In this document: positions 6,266 to 14,315 of the stretch, piece after piece
How positions within the stretch are numbered: position 1 is the stretch's first letter
How the letters are laid out: the number at the start of each line of letters is the position of its first letter
Assembly (NCBI RefSeq): GCF_000716335.1
Contig: NZ_KL591034.1
Location: 7,143 to 36,593 of the forward strand
Length of the DNA stretch: 29,451 nt
Origin: Streptomyces sp. NRRL S-118
GTDB lineage: Bacteria > Actinomycetota > Actinomycetes > Streptomycetales > Streptomycetaceae
Direction: 5' to 3'
Notes under the pieces: model-generated
The model's input: only the letters and a program-made list of their open reading frames with translations
The model's database searches: none
What the model was told of the DNA's origin: nothing
Program-made: the position numbers and the translations under genes

Positions 6266-8536
6266 GTGTCCCATCACCTGCGCACGACCAGCCGCCGTAC
6301 CCGGCGTACCCGCTGCACCGCCATCGCCGCCGTCCTCGCCGCGGGGCTGACGACCGTCCTGCCGGCCGGCACGGCTCACGCCGCTGAAGCGGCCGAGATC
6401 CTCATACCCGCACCCGACGCCTACGGCGACGGCACCGAGACGGTGCTGGCGACCGGCAGCCAGGGCGTGCTGCACCACGAGGGCGGCGGTTACCTCTGGA
6501 CCACGACGTACAACCGCACCACCAAGCCCGTCCCGGCCCTCGACGGCGTCCCGCAGGCGGCCATCGTGCGCGGCCACGACGAGTACAACCGCGTCACCTA
6601 CACCCGGCCGCGTGAGGACGGCGGCACGGACGTCGTGCGGGTCGGCATCGAGGACCCGCGCTTCACCAGCACCATCACCGTGCCCGCCGGATACCTCAAC
6701 CCGCGCATCGCCAACGGCTGGGTACTCGCCACCGTCGACCAGGGCGACGGGACGTACCAACTGCGCGTGGCCCGCGGCGGCGACCCGGCGAACGACCCCG
6801 TCGTGCAGCTGCCCGCCGGAGCCACCACCGGCGCCGAACCCCAGCTGCTCGGCGCCTACTACAACCAGCTCGTCATCGGCTACCGCACCGCCGACGGCAC
6901 CCCGGCCTACGGCATCCTCACCGCGTACAACGGCAGGGTCGCCCCGCTGCCCGTGACCGGCGAGGCCGGCAGCTTCCGCATCACGCAGACCACCGTCAGC
7001 TGGTTCTCCCGCAGCGGACAGCCCGGCGTGCGGGTCATGCCCTTGGGCAGCACGGCCGCCCCGCGCGTCGTGCCGCTCGCCACGGGGTCCGCCGACAGCG
7101 CGGTCACCTCGTTCGTGATCGGCGACAACGTGCTCTGGTACGAGGGCGACGGCGGCCCTCTGCGCCTCACCCCCTTCGCCGGGGCGGAGACCGAACGGAC
7201 GCTGCTCAGCGACGTCGAGCAGGCGTTCCTGCGTGCCGAGGGCACCGGTTCCCTCGTCGCGCTCGGCAAGGACGCCGACGGGAAGCGCGCCGTGCACCAC
7301 TACAGCGTGGACGGCCTGGGGCTCGTCTTCGACCTGCCGCTGCGCCAGGTCCCCCGTACGAAAACGGCCGACGGCTCGATCGGGGCGCTGAGCCTGGACC
7401 GCGGGCGGCTGCGGTACGTCAACTCCCTGACCGGCACGGAGACGTTGCACGGCAAGGACATCGGCACGGGACTCGCCCCGGCCGACGGCGCGCCGCTCGC
7501 CGACTTCCCCGGCATCGCGGCGGGCCGCTTCGCCGACGGCACCGACGAGGGTCTGGCCAGGCTGGTCGCCGACCCGGACACGGGTGCCGACGTGCTGGTG
7601 ACCGGCGACGACCCGGCGAAGCCGGCGGACAGCTTCCCGCTGCCGGGAAGGAACGGCCGCATCCTCGACACCGCACCGGAGTTCGTGGTGTACGAGGCGG
7701 GCGGACAGCAGTACGTCGTGGACACCGCTCGCGACCTCGTCGTCCGGCAGCAGCCGGCCCAGGCGGCCGTACTGGACCAGAGGAAGCTGTTCAAGCCGGC
7801 GCTCAACCAGCCCGGCAAGGTGAAGGTCATCAACCTGCACACCGGAAAGCCCACCGGAACCCTCGACCTCGGCTCCGCCTGCGTCCCCAGCGAGCTGCAG
7901 CACAGCGGCTCCCTGCTGTACTGGAGCTGCGCCTCGCAGGACGCGGCGGGCGTGCGCGACCTGTCGACCGGTCGCACCTTCTCCGCACCGGCGTCCGGCG
8001 TCCTGCTCGGCGACCGCTTCCTGGCCCACCGCGACGCGTCCGGCGCTCTCCGCCTCACGGCCCTGCAGGCGGACGGCGGCACGGCGGACCTGGGCACGGT
8101 CACCGGACTGAAGCAGCCCGCGGACGGCGATGGGCGCGGCACCACCTGGACCCTCGACCCGGGCGCCGGCAAGCTCGCCTGGGTCGGCGCGGACGACACC
8201 GTCCACGTCACCGCGCCGCAGCACGCGGTCTCTCCGCTGCGCATCGCCCGTACCGCCGCGCCCCGCACCGCGGCCGGTGAGTGGGCAGCCGCCTGGTGGC
8301 TCTCCAAGCCGGCGGCATCCTGGCAGGTGACGCTCACCCGCCGCGCGACGGGCGAGACCGTCCGCACCTGGACGGGCGAAGGGACCCTGAGCGCCGTACG
8401 GATCACCTGGGACGGCACGTCCCGGACAGGCACCCCGGCGGCGACCGGCGGCTACACCTGGCGACTGACCGCCACCCCGGCGGACGGCACGGGCCCGGAC
8501 GCGACGGCCTCGGGCGTCGTGAAGCTCACCGGGTGA
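6266..8536 (+). CDS. Secreted beta-rich protein with FlgD-like Ig C-terminal domain
   Basis: 756 aa. Start GTG 6266, preceded by GAGGGGGG. The N-terminus is a long signal peptide: Arg-rich n-region (TTSRRTRRTR), hydrophobic core and AHA-A cleavage site at about residue 39. The RR content might allow Tat export, but no canonical RRxFLK is present. Residues ~45-650 are repeating beta segments with WTTTYNRTT-, VARGGDPAND- and LSLDRGRLRYVNSLTG-type strands, which suggests a beta-propeller. Residues ~665-756 match a FlgD-type Ig domain (RRATGETVRTWTGEGTLSAVRITWDGTSRTGTPAATGGYTWRLTA). Streptomyces encodes several extracellular proteins with this layout; substrates are unknown. It is monocistronic, with a strong hairpin after the stop. 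Confidence 0.75.
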   Translation: MSHHLRTTSRRTRRTRCTAIAAVLAAGLTTVLPAGTAHAAEAAEILIPAPDAYGDGTETVLATGSQGVLHHEGGGYLWTTTYNRTTKPVPALDGVPQAAIVRGHDEYNRVTYTRPREDGGTDVVRVGIEDPRFTSTITVPAGYLNPRIANGWVLATVDQGDGTYQLRVARGGDPANDPVVQLPAGATTGAEPQLLGAYYNQLVIGYRTADGTPAYGILTAYNGRVAPLPVTGEAGSFRITQTTVSWFSRSGQPGVRVMPLGSTAAPRVVPLATGSADSAVTSFVIGDNVLWYEGDGGPLRLTPFAGAETERTLLSDVEQAFLRAEGTGSLVALGKDADGKRAVHHYSVDGLGLVFDLPLRQVPRTKTADGSIGALSLDRGRLRYVNSLTGTETLHGKDIGTGLAPADGAPLADFPGIAAGRFADGTDEGLARLVADPDTGADVLVTGDDPAKPADSFPLPGRNGRILDTAPEFVVYEAGGQQYVVDTARDLVVRQQPAQAAVLDQRKLFKPALNQPGKVKVINLHTGKPTGTLDLGSACVPSELQHSGSLLYWSCASQDAAGVRDLSTGRTFSAPASGVLLGDRFLAHRDASGALRLTALQADGGTADLGTVTGLKQPADGDGRGTTWTLDPGAGKLAWVGADDTVHVTAPQHAVSPLRIARTAAPRTAAGEWAAAWWLSKPAASWQVTLTRRATGETVRTWTGEGTLSAVRITWDGTSRTGTPAATGGYTWRLTATPADGTGPDATASGVVKLTG

Positions 8537-8570
8537 GCGCGGCAGCATCGCGCCGTTCCACGTGAAGGCC

Positions 8571-8606
8571 GGCCCCTTCCCCGCGTTCCTCGCGGGGGGA
8601 GGGGCC
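8571..8606. terminator. GC-rich hairpin terminator
   Basis: GGCCCCTTCCCCGCG pairs with CGCGGGGGGAGGGGCC across a 5-base loop, with one or two mismatches. It lies 34 bp after the secreted-protein stop and between convergent genes, so it may serve both. Confidence 0.65.
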
Positions 8607-8690
8607 GAAGCCCTGTCCACCTCCCGACAGGCGAAGCAGAAGGAAGCGGGCAGCCCGCGCCGGCGTCCCGGCGGTCCGCCCGCGCCGGTG

Positions 8691-11384
8691 TCACCGCCTG
8701 CGGGTCGCGGCCCCCTTGCCTCCGTCCCGGCCGTTGCCGATACGTCCGGGCGCTCCGAGGCCGGGCCCGCGGACACCGGCCGGGACCAAGCGGCTCAAGT
8801 GCGGCAGGCGCGGCAGCAGCAGCGGCAGCGCCGGCAGAGCCGGCAGCGAGGGCAGGAGCGGCCGGCCCCGCATCAGGCGCGTCACCGCGGTGGCGTAGGC
8901 GATGCCGAAGACGAGGGAGGCCACCAGGGCCAGGGGCTCGGAGAAGTCGTCGAGGAGCGGGTAGACCTGCCAGTGGGTCAGGTAGATGTACATCGAACTG
9001 GACGCCACCAGGCCGGCCACGCGGTTGACCCGCTCGTGGCCCGGCAGCGTCGGGAGCCACACCAGCAGGGTGAACCCGACGACGACGAACGCCTCGCGCC
9101 CGGGCTCGCCGGGGAAGAAACCCGGCACGGTGAGGACCGCCGTCGCGGTGACGATCAGCCGGTGCACCACCGTGCGGGACTTCGACGCCGCCCAGCCCAG
9201 GGCGAACAGCCAGAAGACGGTCACCGCGTCCGTCATGTGGGAGCGGTCCGGAAGCCCGGCGAGGTCGTAGCGGGTGAGCAGGCCGAGGGCCACCAGGGCG
9301 AGGGGCAGTCCGTACGGGAAGCGCCTCTCCGCCCGGTCCGCGGCGGGCAGCGCGAGCAGGGCGACGACGGCGATCAGGATGTAGACCAGGGCCTCGATGA
9401 ACCACAGGTGGATGCCCGACCCCATGTCCAGCGGCTTGAGGGCGTTGTGCAGGAGGAACAGGTTGGTCAGCGTGTAGTCGTCGCTGATGAGGAGGGCGAA
9501 GGCGATCCAGGCCATGCTCGGCAGGGCGATGCGCGCGATGCTGCGCGAGGCGTGGTGCACGCGCCGGCGGCGTCCCGCCGTGGTCAGGTGGAACCGGGCG
9601 AAGTTGAATCCCGCGACGGTCAGGAGCAGATGGGCTCCGCCCCTGATGTCGAACAGGGATATGTGCGAGCCGACGATGCAGAAGATCGCCGCGGCGCGCA
9701 GGGCCACACCGGTCTCCAGGGCGCGGTGCCGGGAGCGGCCGGGCCGAGCCGACCGCTCGAGCGCGCGGATCGGCGTCGTGTGCCAGTCCTGCGGCAGGTG
9801 ACCCAGCCGCTCCTCGAGGTTGACGGACATCTCGACGTACGACAGCGAGTCGCCGCCCAGACCGACGAAGGTGCTGTCCTCGGTCACGTCCGTACGGTCG
9901 AGGACCCGTGCGTAGAGCCCGCACAGGTCCTCTCCGCCGGACCCGGCTCCCACCCCGCCGGGAGCATCGGGCGCCGCCCGGGCGGCCAGTTCGCGGACCG
10001 CGCGGTAGTCGGGCTTGCCCGTGGGGAGGCGAGGCAGGTCCGCCAGGATGTGGACGCGCACGGCGCGGGCCGGCAGCTCGCACGCGCCCGCCACCAGTCC
10101 GCGGATCCGCCGCGCGTCGGACTCGGGCACACCGGTGGCGGCGACGGTGAGCGCCTCGTCGTCCCCGGTGCACAGGGCCGTGATGCCACGGCGTTCGAGC
10201 GACGCCTCGATCTGCTGCGGATCGATCCGCAGACCGAGGATCTTCACGAACCGGCTGCGCCGCCCGACGATCTCGTACAGCCCCTCCGGCGTACGCCGTG
10301 CGACATCGCCGGTGCGCAGCTCGTCCGTCGTCCGGCCGAGAGCGAGGTCGTCCGGGGTGTGCGCGTAACCCAGCATGACGTTGCGGCCGGTGTAGACGAG
10401 CTCCCCGGCCGAGCCGTCGGCACAGGGCAGGTCCTCGACCGGTTCGAGCCGGAACGCCCCGCCCGGCACCGGCACTCCGATCGCGCCGGGGTGTGCGGCG
10501 GCCAGATCAGGGGGCAGGTACGCCATGCGGGCCGTCGCTTCGGTCTGCCCGTACATGACGAACAGGTCCCAGCCACGCCGTGCACCCAGGTCCGCGTAGC
10601 GGGCCACCTTGTCGGGAGCCAGGCGGCCGCCGGCCTGCGTCACGTACCGCAGGTGGGGGAGGTCCATGCCGGCGAACCCGACGCGGTCGAGGAGGTCGAA
10701 CGTGTACGGGACGCCGGCGAGGGCCGAGCCGCGTGCCGTGCGGAAGAGGTCCCAGAAGCAGGAGTCGGCCACCGACAGGCCGGTGAGGATGAGGCCGGCG
10801 CCGCGCAGCAGGTGGCTGTGGACGACGGACAGGCCGTAGCAGTAGGAGAGGGGCAGGGTCGTCGCGGCGCGGTCGGTCTCGCGTATGCCGAGGTACGCCG
10901 CGATCGACTCCGCGTTCGCCTGAAGGTTGTCGTACGAGAGACGGACCAGCTTGGGTGACCCGGTCGACCCGGAGGTGCTCAGCAGCAGGGCGAGGTCCGG
11001 GTGCAGCGTGTGGGCGGAGACGGTGCGCCGCTCGTCGAGGATCCACGGTCCGTCCGCCGGCCGGACGACGACATCCGGGTCGTACGCGGCGGTCAGCGCT
11101 TCCACCGCCTCGGGGTGGTCGCCCGGTACGAGGAGTACGGGGTGTCCGGCCGACAGCGCCGCGAGGTGGACGACGAGGGCTTCGACGGTGTTGGCACCGG
11201 GCAGCAGGACGAGCCGGCGATGGGGGCCGAGACGCAGAGCGGTGTCCGCCACCCGCTGGGCGAGATCACGGTAGGAGAGCGTGCCGTCGGGAGTGATCAG
11301 GGCCGCGCGGTCGCCATGGGCGGCGAGGCCCTGGGCGAGGGGGAGCGTCATGCCGCCGGGAAGCGGTGCGGGGTGGTGCGTCAC
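8691..11384 (-). CDS. Adenylation - carrier protein - acyltransferase-3 fusion
   Basis: 897 aa from GTG 11384; ATG 11351 is a plausible alternative. Three parts are visible. (1) ANL adenylation domain, residues ~10-470: STSGSTGSPK (~136-145), YGQTEA (~278-283), TGDVAR (~358), GRRSRFVKILGLRI and PTGKPD (~454) with the catalytic lysine. (2) Carrier domain, ~485-545, with the phosphopantetheine site FVGLGGDSLSYVEM (Ser ~513). (3) Integral membrane acyltransferase-3 domain, ~555-855, opening LRAAAIFCIVGSHISL with the family's conserved Arg and His, then about ten helices, followed by a basic Pro-rich tail. Inferred path: an acid is adenylated, loaded on the carrier and passed to an acceptor at the membrane. 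It is divergent from an iron importer, and both units have an iron-box-like site. Acid and acceptor are unknown. Confidence 0.8.
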   Translation of the reverse strand: MTHHPAPLPGGMTLPLAQGLAAHGDRAALITPDGTLSYRDLAQRVADTALRLGPHRRLVLLPGANTVEALVVHLAALSAGHPVLLVPGDHPEAVEALTAAYDPDVVVRPADGPWILDERRTVSAHTLHPDLALLLSTSGSTGSPKLVRLSYDNLQANAESIAAYLGIRETDRAATTLPLSYCYGLSVVHSHLLRGAGLILTGLSVADSCFWDLFRTARGSALAGVPYTFDLLDRVGFAGMDLPHLRYVTQAGGRLAPDKVARYADLGARRGWDLFVMYGQTEATARMAYLPPDLAAAHPGAIGVPVPGGAFRLEPVEDLPCADGSAGELVYTGRNVMLGYAHTPDDLALGRTTDELRTGDVARRTPEGLYEIVGRRSRFVKILGLRIDPQQIEASLERRGITALCTGDDEALTVAATGVPESDARRIRGLVAGACELPARAVRVHILADLPRLPTGKPDYRAVRELAARAAPDAPGGVGAGSGGEDLCGLYARVLDRTDVTEDSTFVGLGGDSLSYVEMSVNLEERLGHLPQDWHTTPIRALERSARPGRSRHRALETGVALRAAAIFCIVGSHISLFDIRGGAHLLLTVAGFNFARFHLTTAGRRRRVHHASRSIARIALPSMAWIAFALLISDDYTLTNLFLLHNALKPLDMGSGIHLWFIEALVYILIAVVALLALPAADRAERRFPYGLPLALVALGLLTRYDLAGLPDRSHMTDAVTVFWLFALGWAASKSRTVVHRLIVTATAVLTVPGFFPGEPGREAFVVVGFTLLVWLPTLPGHERVNRVAGLVASSSMYIYLTHWQVYPLLDDFSEPLALVASLVFGIAYATAVTRLMRGRPLLPSLPALPALPLLLPRLPHLSRLVPAGVRGPGLGAPGRIGNGRDGGKGAATRRR

Positions 11385-11393
11385 CCGCGCATC

Positions 11394-11412
11394 GTAGGTA
11401 AGCCTCTCCTTA
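11394..11412 (-). promoter_or_regulatory. Iron box (DmdR/IdeR-type) before acyltransferase fusion gene
   Basis: The minus strand reads TAAGGAGAGGCTTACCTAC, 14 of 19 matches to the DmdR-type iron box as I know it (TTAGGTTAGGCTCACCTAA). It is 10 bp before the GTG start, so bound repressor would block transcription. Its AAGGAGAGG part could also act in the leader as a ribosome site, though about 20 bases from the GTG. Confidence 0.6.
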
Positions 11413-11578
11413 TCCGAAAGGGGGGAAGTGCGGCCCGCGCGGGGCGGCCGAGCGACGGTGCGGCCGCCCCGGCGGCCAACCGCTGGGAGCCGTGGGGGAC
11501 TTGGCCCGGCGGCCGCCCGGCGCACGCGCAGGACGCTGGTTTCCGCGACCAAGCTGTGATCTCGTACGCCCTTGACCC
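11413..11578. other. Divergent promoter region between the two iron-box sites
   Basis: About 165 bp between the two iron-box-like elements. No separate gene was recognised. The open frame continuing upstream of the fusion gene is Arg/Pro-rich and looks like non-coding GC-rich DNA. Confidence 0.5.
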
Positions 11579-11597
11579 TTAGGTAAGGATTACCTTA
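11579..11597 (+). promoter_or_regulatory. Iron box (DmdR/IdeR-type) before Fe ABC importer operon
   Basis: TTAGGTAAGGATTACCTTA is nearly palindromic (TTAGGTAA/TTACCTTA, one mismatch) and matches 15 of 19 positions of the DmdR-type iron box. It lies 106 bp before the binding-protein start, consistent with repression of the importer operon when iron is plentiful. Confidence 0.7.
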
Positions 11598-11703
11598 TGA
11601 ATGCCGTGTTCCGGTGTCTCCCGGGACCCATTCGCCCGCTCACCCGTGGGGGCGCCACGCCCTGATGACCGCAGCGAGCACGGCAGGAAAGGCATCACCC
11701 CCT

Positions 11704-12723
11704 ATGCGACGCCCCCTGGCACGCACCCTCACCGCGCTCGCCGCCACGGCGCTGCTCCTCCCGGCCCTCGCCGGGTGCGGCGACGACGAGCCGGCCGGTC
11801 TCGTCATCTACTCCGGCCGCAACGAGAACCTGGTGAAACCGCTCATCGAGAAGCTGGAGAAGCACCTCGGCACCCGGGTCGAGGTCCGCTACGGCGACAG
11901 CGCCGAACTCTCGGCGCAGCTCCTCGAAGAGGGTGACCGCACCGAGGCGGGCCTCTTCCTCTCGCAGGACGCGGGTGCCCTCGGCGCGCTGTCCAAGGAG
12001 GGGCGCCTCGCCCCGCTGCCCAAGTCGACGCTGGACAAGGTCGCCCCGGCCTACCGCGGCGCCGCCGGTGACTGGACGGGCATCAGCGGGCGCGTCCGCG
12101 TCATCGGGTACCACCCCGACAAGGTGGCCACGCCCCCGGACAGCGTCCACGACCTCGTGAAGCCGGAGTGGAAGGGCCGGATCGGGTACGCCCCGACCAA
12201 CGCCTCCTTCCAGGCGTTCGTCACCGGCATGCGCGTCCTGGAGGGCGACGACGCCACCCGCACCTGGCTCAAGGGCCTCAAGGCCAACGACCCCAAGGCG
12301 TACGACAACAACTCCAACCTCATGGACGCCGTCGACAAGGGCGAGGTCTCGCTCGGCCTCCTCAACCACTACTACTGGTACGAGAAGGTCGCCGAGAAGG
12401 GCGAGGAGAACGTCGACGTCAAGGTCCACTTCCTGCCCAAGGGCGACCCCGGCGGGCTGGTCAACGTCGCCGGAGCGGGCATGCTGAAGGGCGCCGACAC
12501 CCAGCAGAGCGCCTACGCGCGGAAGGCCGTGGACTACCTGCTCTCCGCCGAGGCGCAGACCTACTTCGCCGAGGAGACGAAGGAGTACCCACTGGCCGCG
12601 GGCGTGCCGACGGCCGACGGAGTGCCGCCCCTGGACTCCCTGGAACCGCCGAAGATCGACCTGGGCAGGCTGGAGTCGCTGAAGGAGACCCTGGCGATGC
12701 TCCAGGACGCAGGAATGGTCTGA
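11704..12723 (+). CDS. Iron(III) ABC transporter substrate-binding lipoprotein
   Basis: 339 aa from ATG 11704, with GGAAAGG about 11 bases upstream; a frame open from 11614 lacks a signal start. Signal peptide with lipobox LAGC, Cys ~25. The mature part opens GLVIYSGRNENLVKPLIEKLEKHLGTRVEVRYGDSAEL, typical of the FbpA/FutA/IdiA ferric-binding cluster of type-2 periplasmic binding proteins. NHYYWYE at ~221-227 supplies the adjacent tyrosines that bind Fe(III) directly in FbpA-type proteins. It is anchored outside the membrane and hands ferric ion to the permease. First gene of a three-gene operon, 2 bases before the permease start, with an iron-box-like site upstream. The divalent or other oxyanion specificities of related families cannot be fully excluded. 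Confidence 0.85.
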   Translation: MRRPLARTLTALAATALLLPALAGCGDDEPAGLVIYSGRNENLVKPLIEKLEKHLGTRVEVRYGDSAELSAQLLEEGDRTEAGLFLSQDAGALGALSKEGRLAPLPKSTLDKVAPAYRGAAGDWTGISGRVRVIGYHPDKVATPPDSVHDLVKPEWKGRIGYAPTNASFQAFVTGMRVLEGDDATRTWLKGLKANDPKAYDNNSNLMDAVDKGEVSLGLLNHYYWYEKVAEKGEENVDVKVHFLPKGDPGGLVNVAGAGMLKGADTQQSAYARKAVDYLLSAEAQTYFAEETKEYPLAAGVPTADGVPPLDSLEPPKIDLGRLESLKETLAMLQDAGMV

Positions 12724-12725
12724 GC

Positions 12726-14315
12726 GTGACGACACCGGATCCGCGCGTCCCGACGCGTCGCGATTCCCGCCCGGCTGGCGCCCCCGCGCCCGCCGGGCGC
12801 TCGCACACCGCGCGCCGACCGCCTCTGCTCCTGGCCCTGTTCGCCGGCGCGGCCGCACTGCTCGCGCTCCTGCCGCTCGGCTACATCGGCGTACGGGCCC
12901 TGGAGCGCGGCCCCGCGTTCGCGTGGAACGTCGTCTCCGACCACAGGACCGGGCTCCTGCTGCTGCGCAGCCTCGGACTCGCCGCCACCGTCGTCACCGC
13001 CTGCCTGGTGCTCGGTGTGTCGCTGGCCTGGCTCACCGTCCGCACCGCACTGCCGGGCGCGCGCGCCTGGTCGGTGCTGGTGACGCTGCCCCTCGCGGTG
13101 CCCAGCTACGTGGCGGCGTTCGCGTGGCTGTCCGCCGCCCCGGCCCTCGTCGGCTTCGCCGGCGCCGCGCTCGCGCTGACCCTGGTCAGCTTCCCGTACG
13201 TCTACCTGCCCGTCGCCGCCACCTTGCGGGGCATCGACCCGGCGCAGGAGGAGGTGTCCCGGGCCCTCGGGCACAGCCCGCTGCGGACCTTCCTGCGGGT
13301 CACCCTTCCTCAGCTGCGCCCGGCCGCCGGCGCCGGCGGACTCCTCGTGGCGCTCTACGTCCTGTCGGACTTCGGTGCCGTTTCGCTCATGCGGTACGAC
13401 ACCTTCACCCGCGGCATTTACACCTCGTACCGGGCCAGCTTCGACCGCACCCCCGCCGCCGCGCTCAGTGTGGTCCTGGTCGTCATGACCGTGGCGCTGG
13501 TCTTCGCGGAGGCCCGTACCCGCGGCCGCGCCGGACACTCCAGGACCGGCACGGGCACCGCCCGCCCGGCATCCGACGCCCCTCTCGGACGCCTGCGCCT
13601 GCCCGCCCTGGCGTGGTGCGGCGCGATCGTCACGGCGGCCGTCGGCTTCCCGCTCGCCGTACTCGGCTACTGGCTGGTCGTCGGGACCTCCGCCACCTGG
13701 GCTCCCGCCACCCTCGCGGACACCGCGCTCACCACGCTCGGCGTCGCGACCGCGGGCGCCGCGCTCACCACGCTGCTCGCCCTGCCCGTCGGCGTGATCG
13801 CCGCCCGCCACCGCGGCCGGACGGCCCACCTGCTGGAACAGTCCGCGTACGCGGGACACGCGCTGCCCGGCATCACCGTCGCCCTCGCCCTGGTCTTCTT
13901 CGCGGTCCGCTACGCCCGCCCGCTCTACCAGGAACTCCCGCTGCTGGTGTGCGCCTACGCCGTGCTGTTCCTGCCCGTCGCGGTCGCCGCCACCCGGGCC
14001 GCCGTCCTGCAGGCGCCGCCCGTGCTGGAGGACGTCGCACGCTCGCTCGGCCGCTCTCCGCTGCGGGTGCTGCGCGAGGTCACCGTGCCGCTCGCCGCGC
14101 CCGGGATCGCGGCGGGGACCGCCCTGACGCTCGTGGTGTGCATGAAGGAGCTCCCCGCTACCCTGCTGCTGCGCCCCACCGGCATGGACACCCTGGCCAC
14201 CCGGCTGTGGACCGAGACCGGCACCGGCTCCTTCGCCGCGGCCGCCCCCTACGCCGCCGTCCTGATTCTGCTCGCCGCAGTACCGTCCTACCTCCTCGGA
14301 AGGCACCGCTCATGA
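12726..14315 (+). CDS. Iron(III) ABC transporter permease
   Basis: 529 aa, GTG start 2 bases after the preceding stop. It is a double-length permease of the FbpB/SfuB type, with about 12 helices made of two homologous halves. Each half carries the cytoplasmic EAA loop that contacts the ATPase: EEVSRALGHSPLRTFLRVTLPQLRPA (~175-200) and EDVARSLGRSPLRVLREVTVPLAAPG (~434-461). The central linker (~255-290) is basic and hydrophilic. It forms the membrane channel for iron delivered by the upstream lipoprotein. Its stop overlaps the ATPase start (ATGA), so the two are translationally coupled. Confidence 0.88.
   Translation: MTTPDPRVPTRRDSRPAGAPAPAGRSHTARRPPLLLALFAGAAALLALLPLGYIGVRALERGPAFAWNVVSDHRTGLLLLRSLGLAATVVTACLVLGVSLAWLTVRTALPGARAWSVLVTLPLAVPSYVAAFAWLSAAPALVGFAGAALALTLVSFPYVYLPVAATLRGIDPAQEEVSRALGHSPLRTFLRVTLPQLRPAAGAGGLLVALYVLSDFGAVSLMRYDTFTRGIYTSYRASFDRTPAAALSVVLVVMTVALVFAEARTRGRAGHSRTGTGTARPASDAPLGRLRLPALAWCGAIVTAAVGFPLAVLGYWLVVGTSATWAPATLADTALTTLGVATAGAALTTLLALPVGVIAARHRGRTAHLLEQSAYAGHALPGITVALALVFFAVRYARPLYQELPLLVCAYAVLFLPVAVAATRAAVLQAPPVLEDVARSLGRSPLRVLREVTVPLAAPGIAAGTALTLVVCMKELPATLLLRPTGMDTLATRLWTETGTGSFAAAAPYAAVLILLAAVPSYLLGRHRS

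Noticed and set aside
6170..8776. 868-codon minus-strand open frame opposite the secreted protein
   Set aside because: High-GC shadow: Gly/Arg/Val-rich, no domains, no ribosome site; the plus-strand frame has a signal peptide and a known C-terminal domain.
8562..10958. 798-codon plus-strand open frame opposite the acyltransferase fusion
   Set aside because: Composition is typical of antisense GC3 bias (Gln/Gly/Arg/His); all catalytic motifs lie on the other strand.
12561..14306. 581-codon minus-strand frame opposite the permease
   Set aside because: Low-complexity Gly/Gln/Arg text with no hydrophobic or domain pattern.
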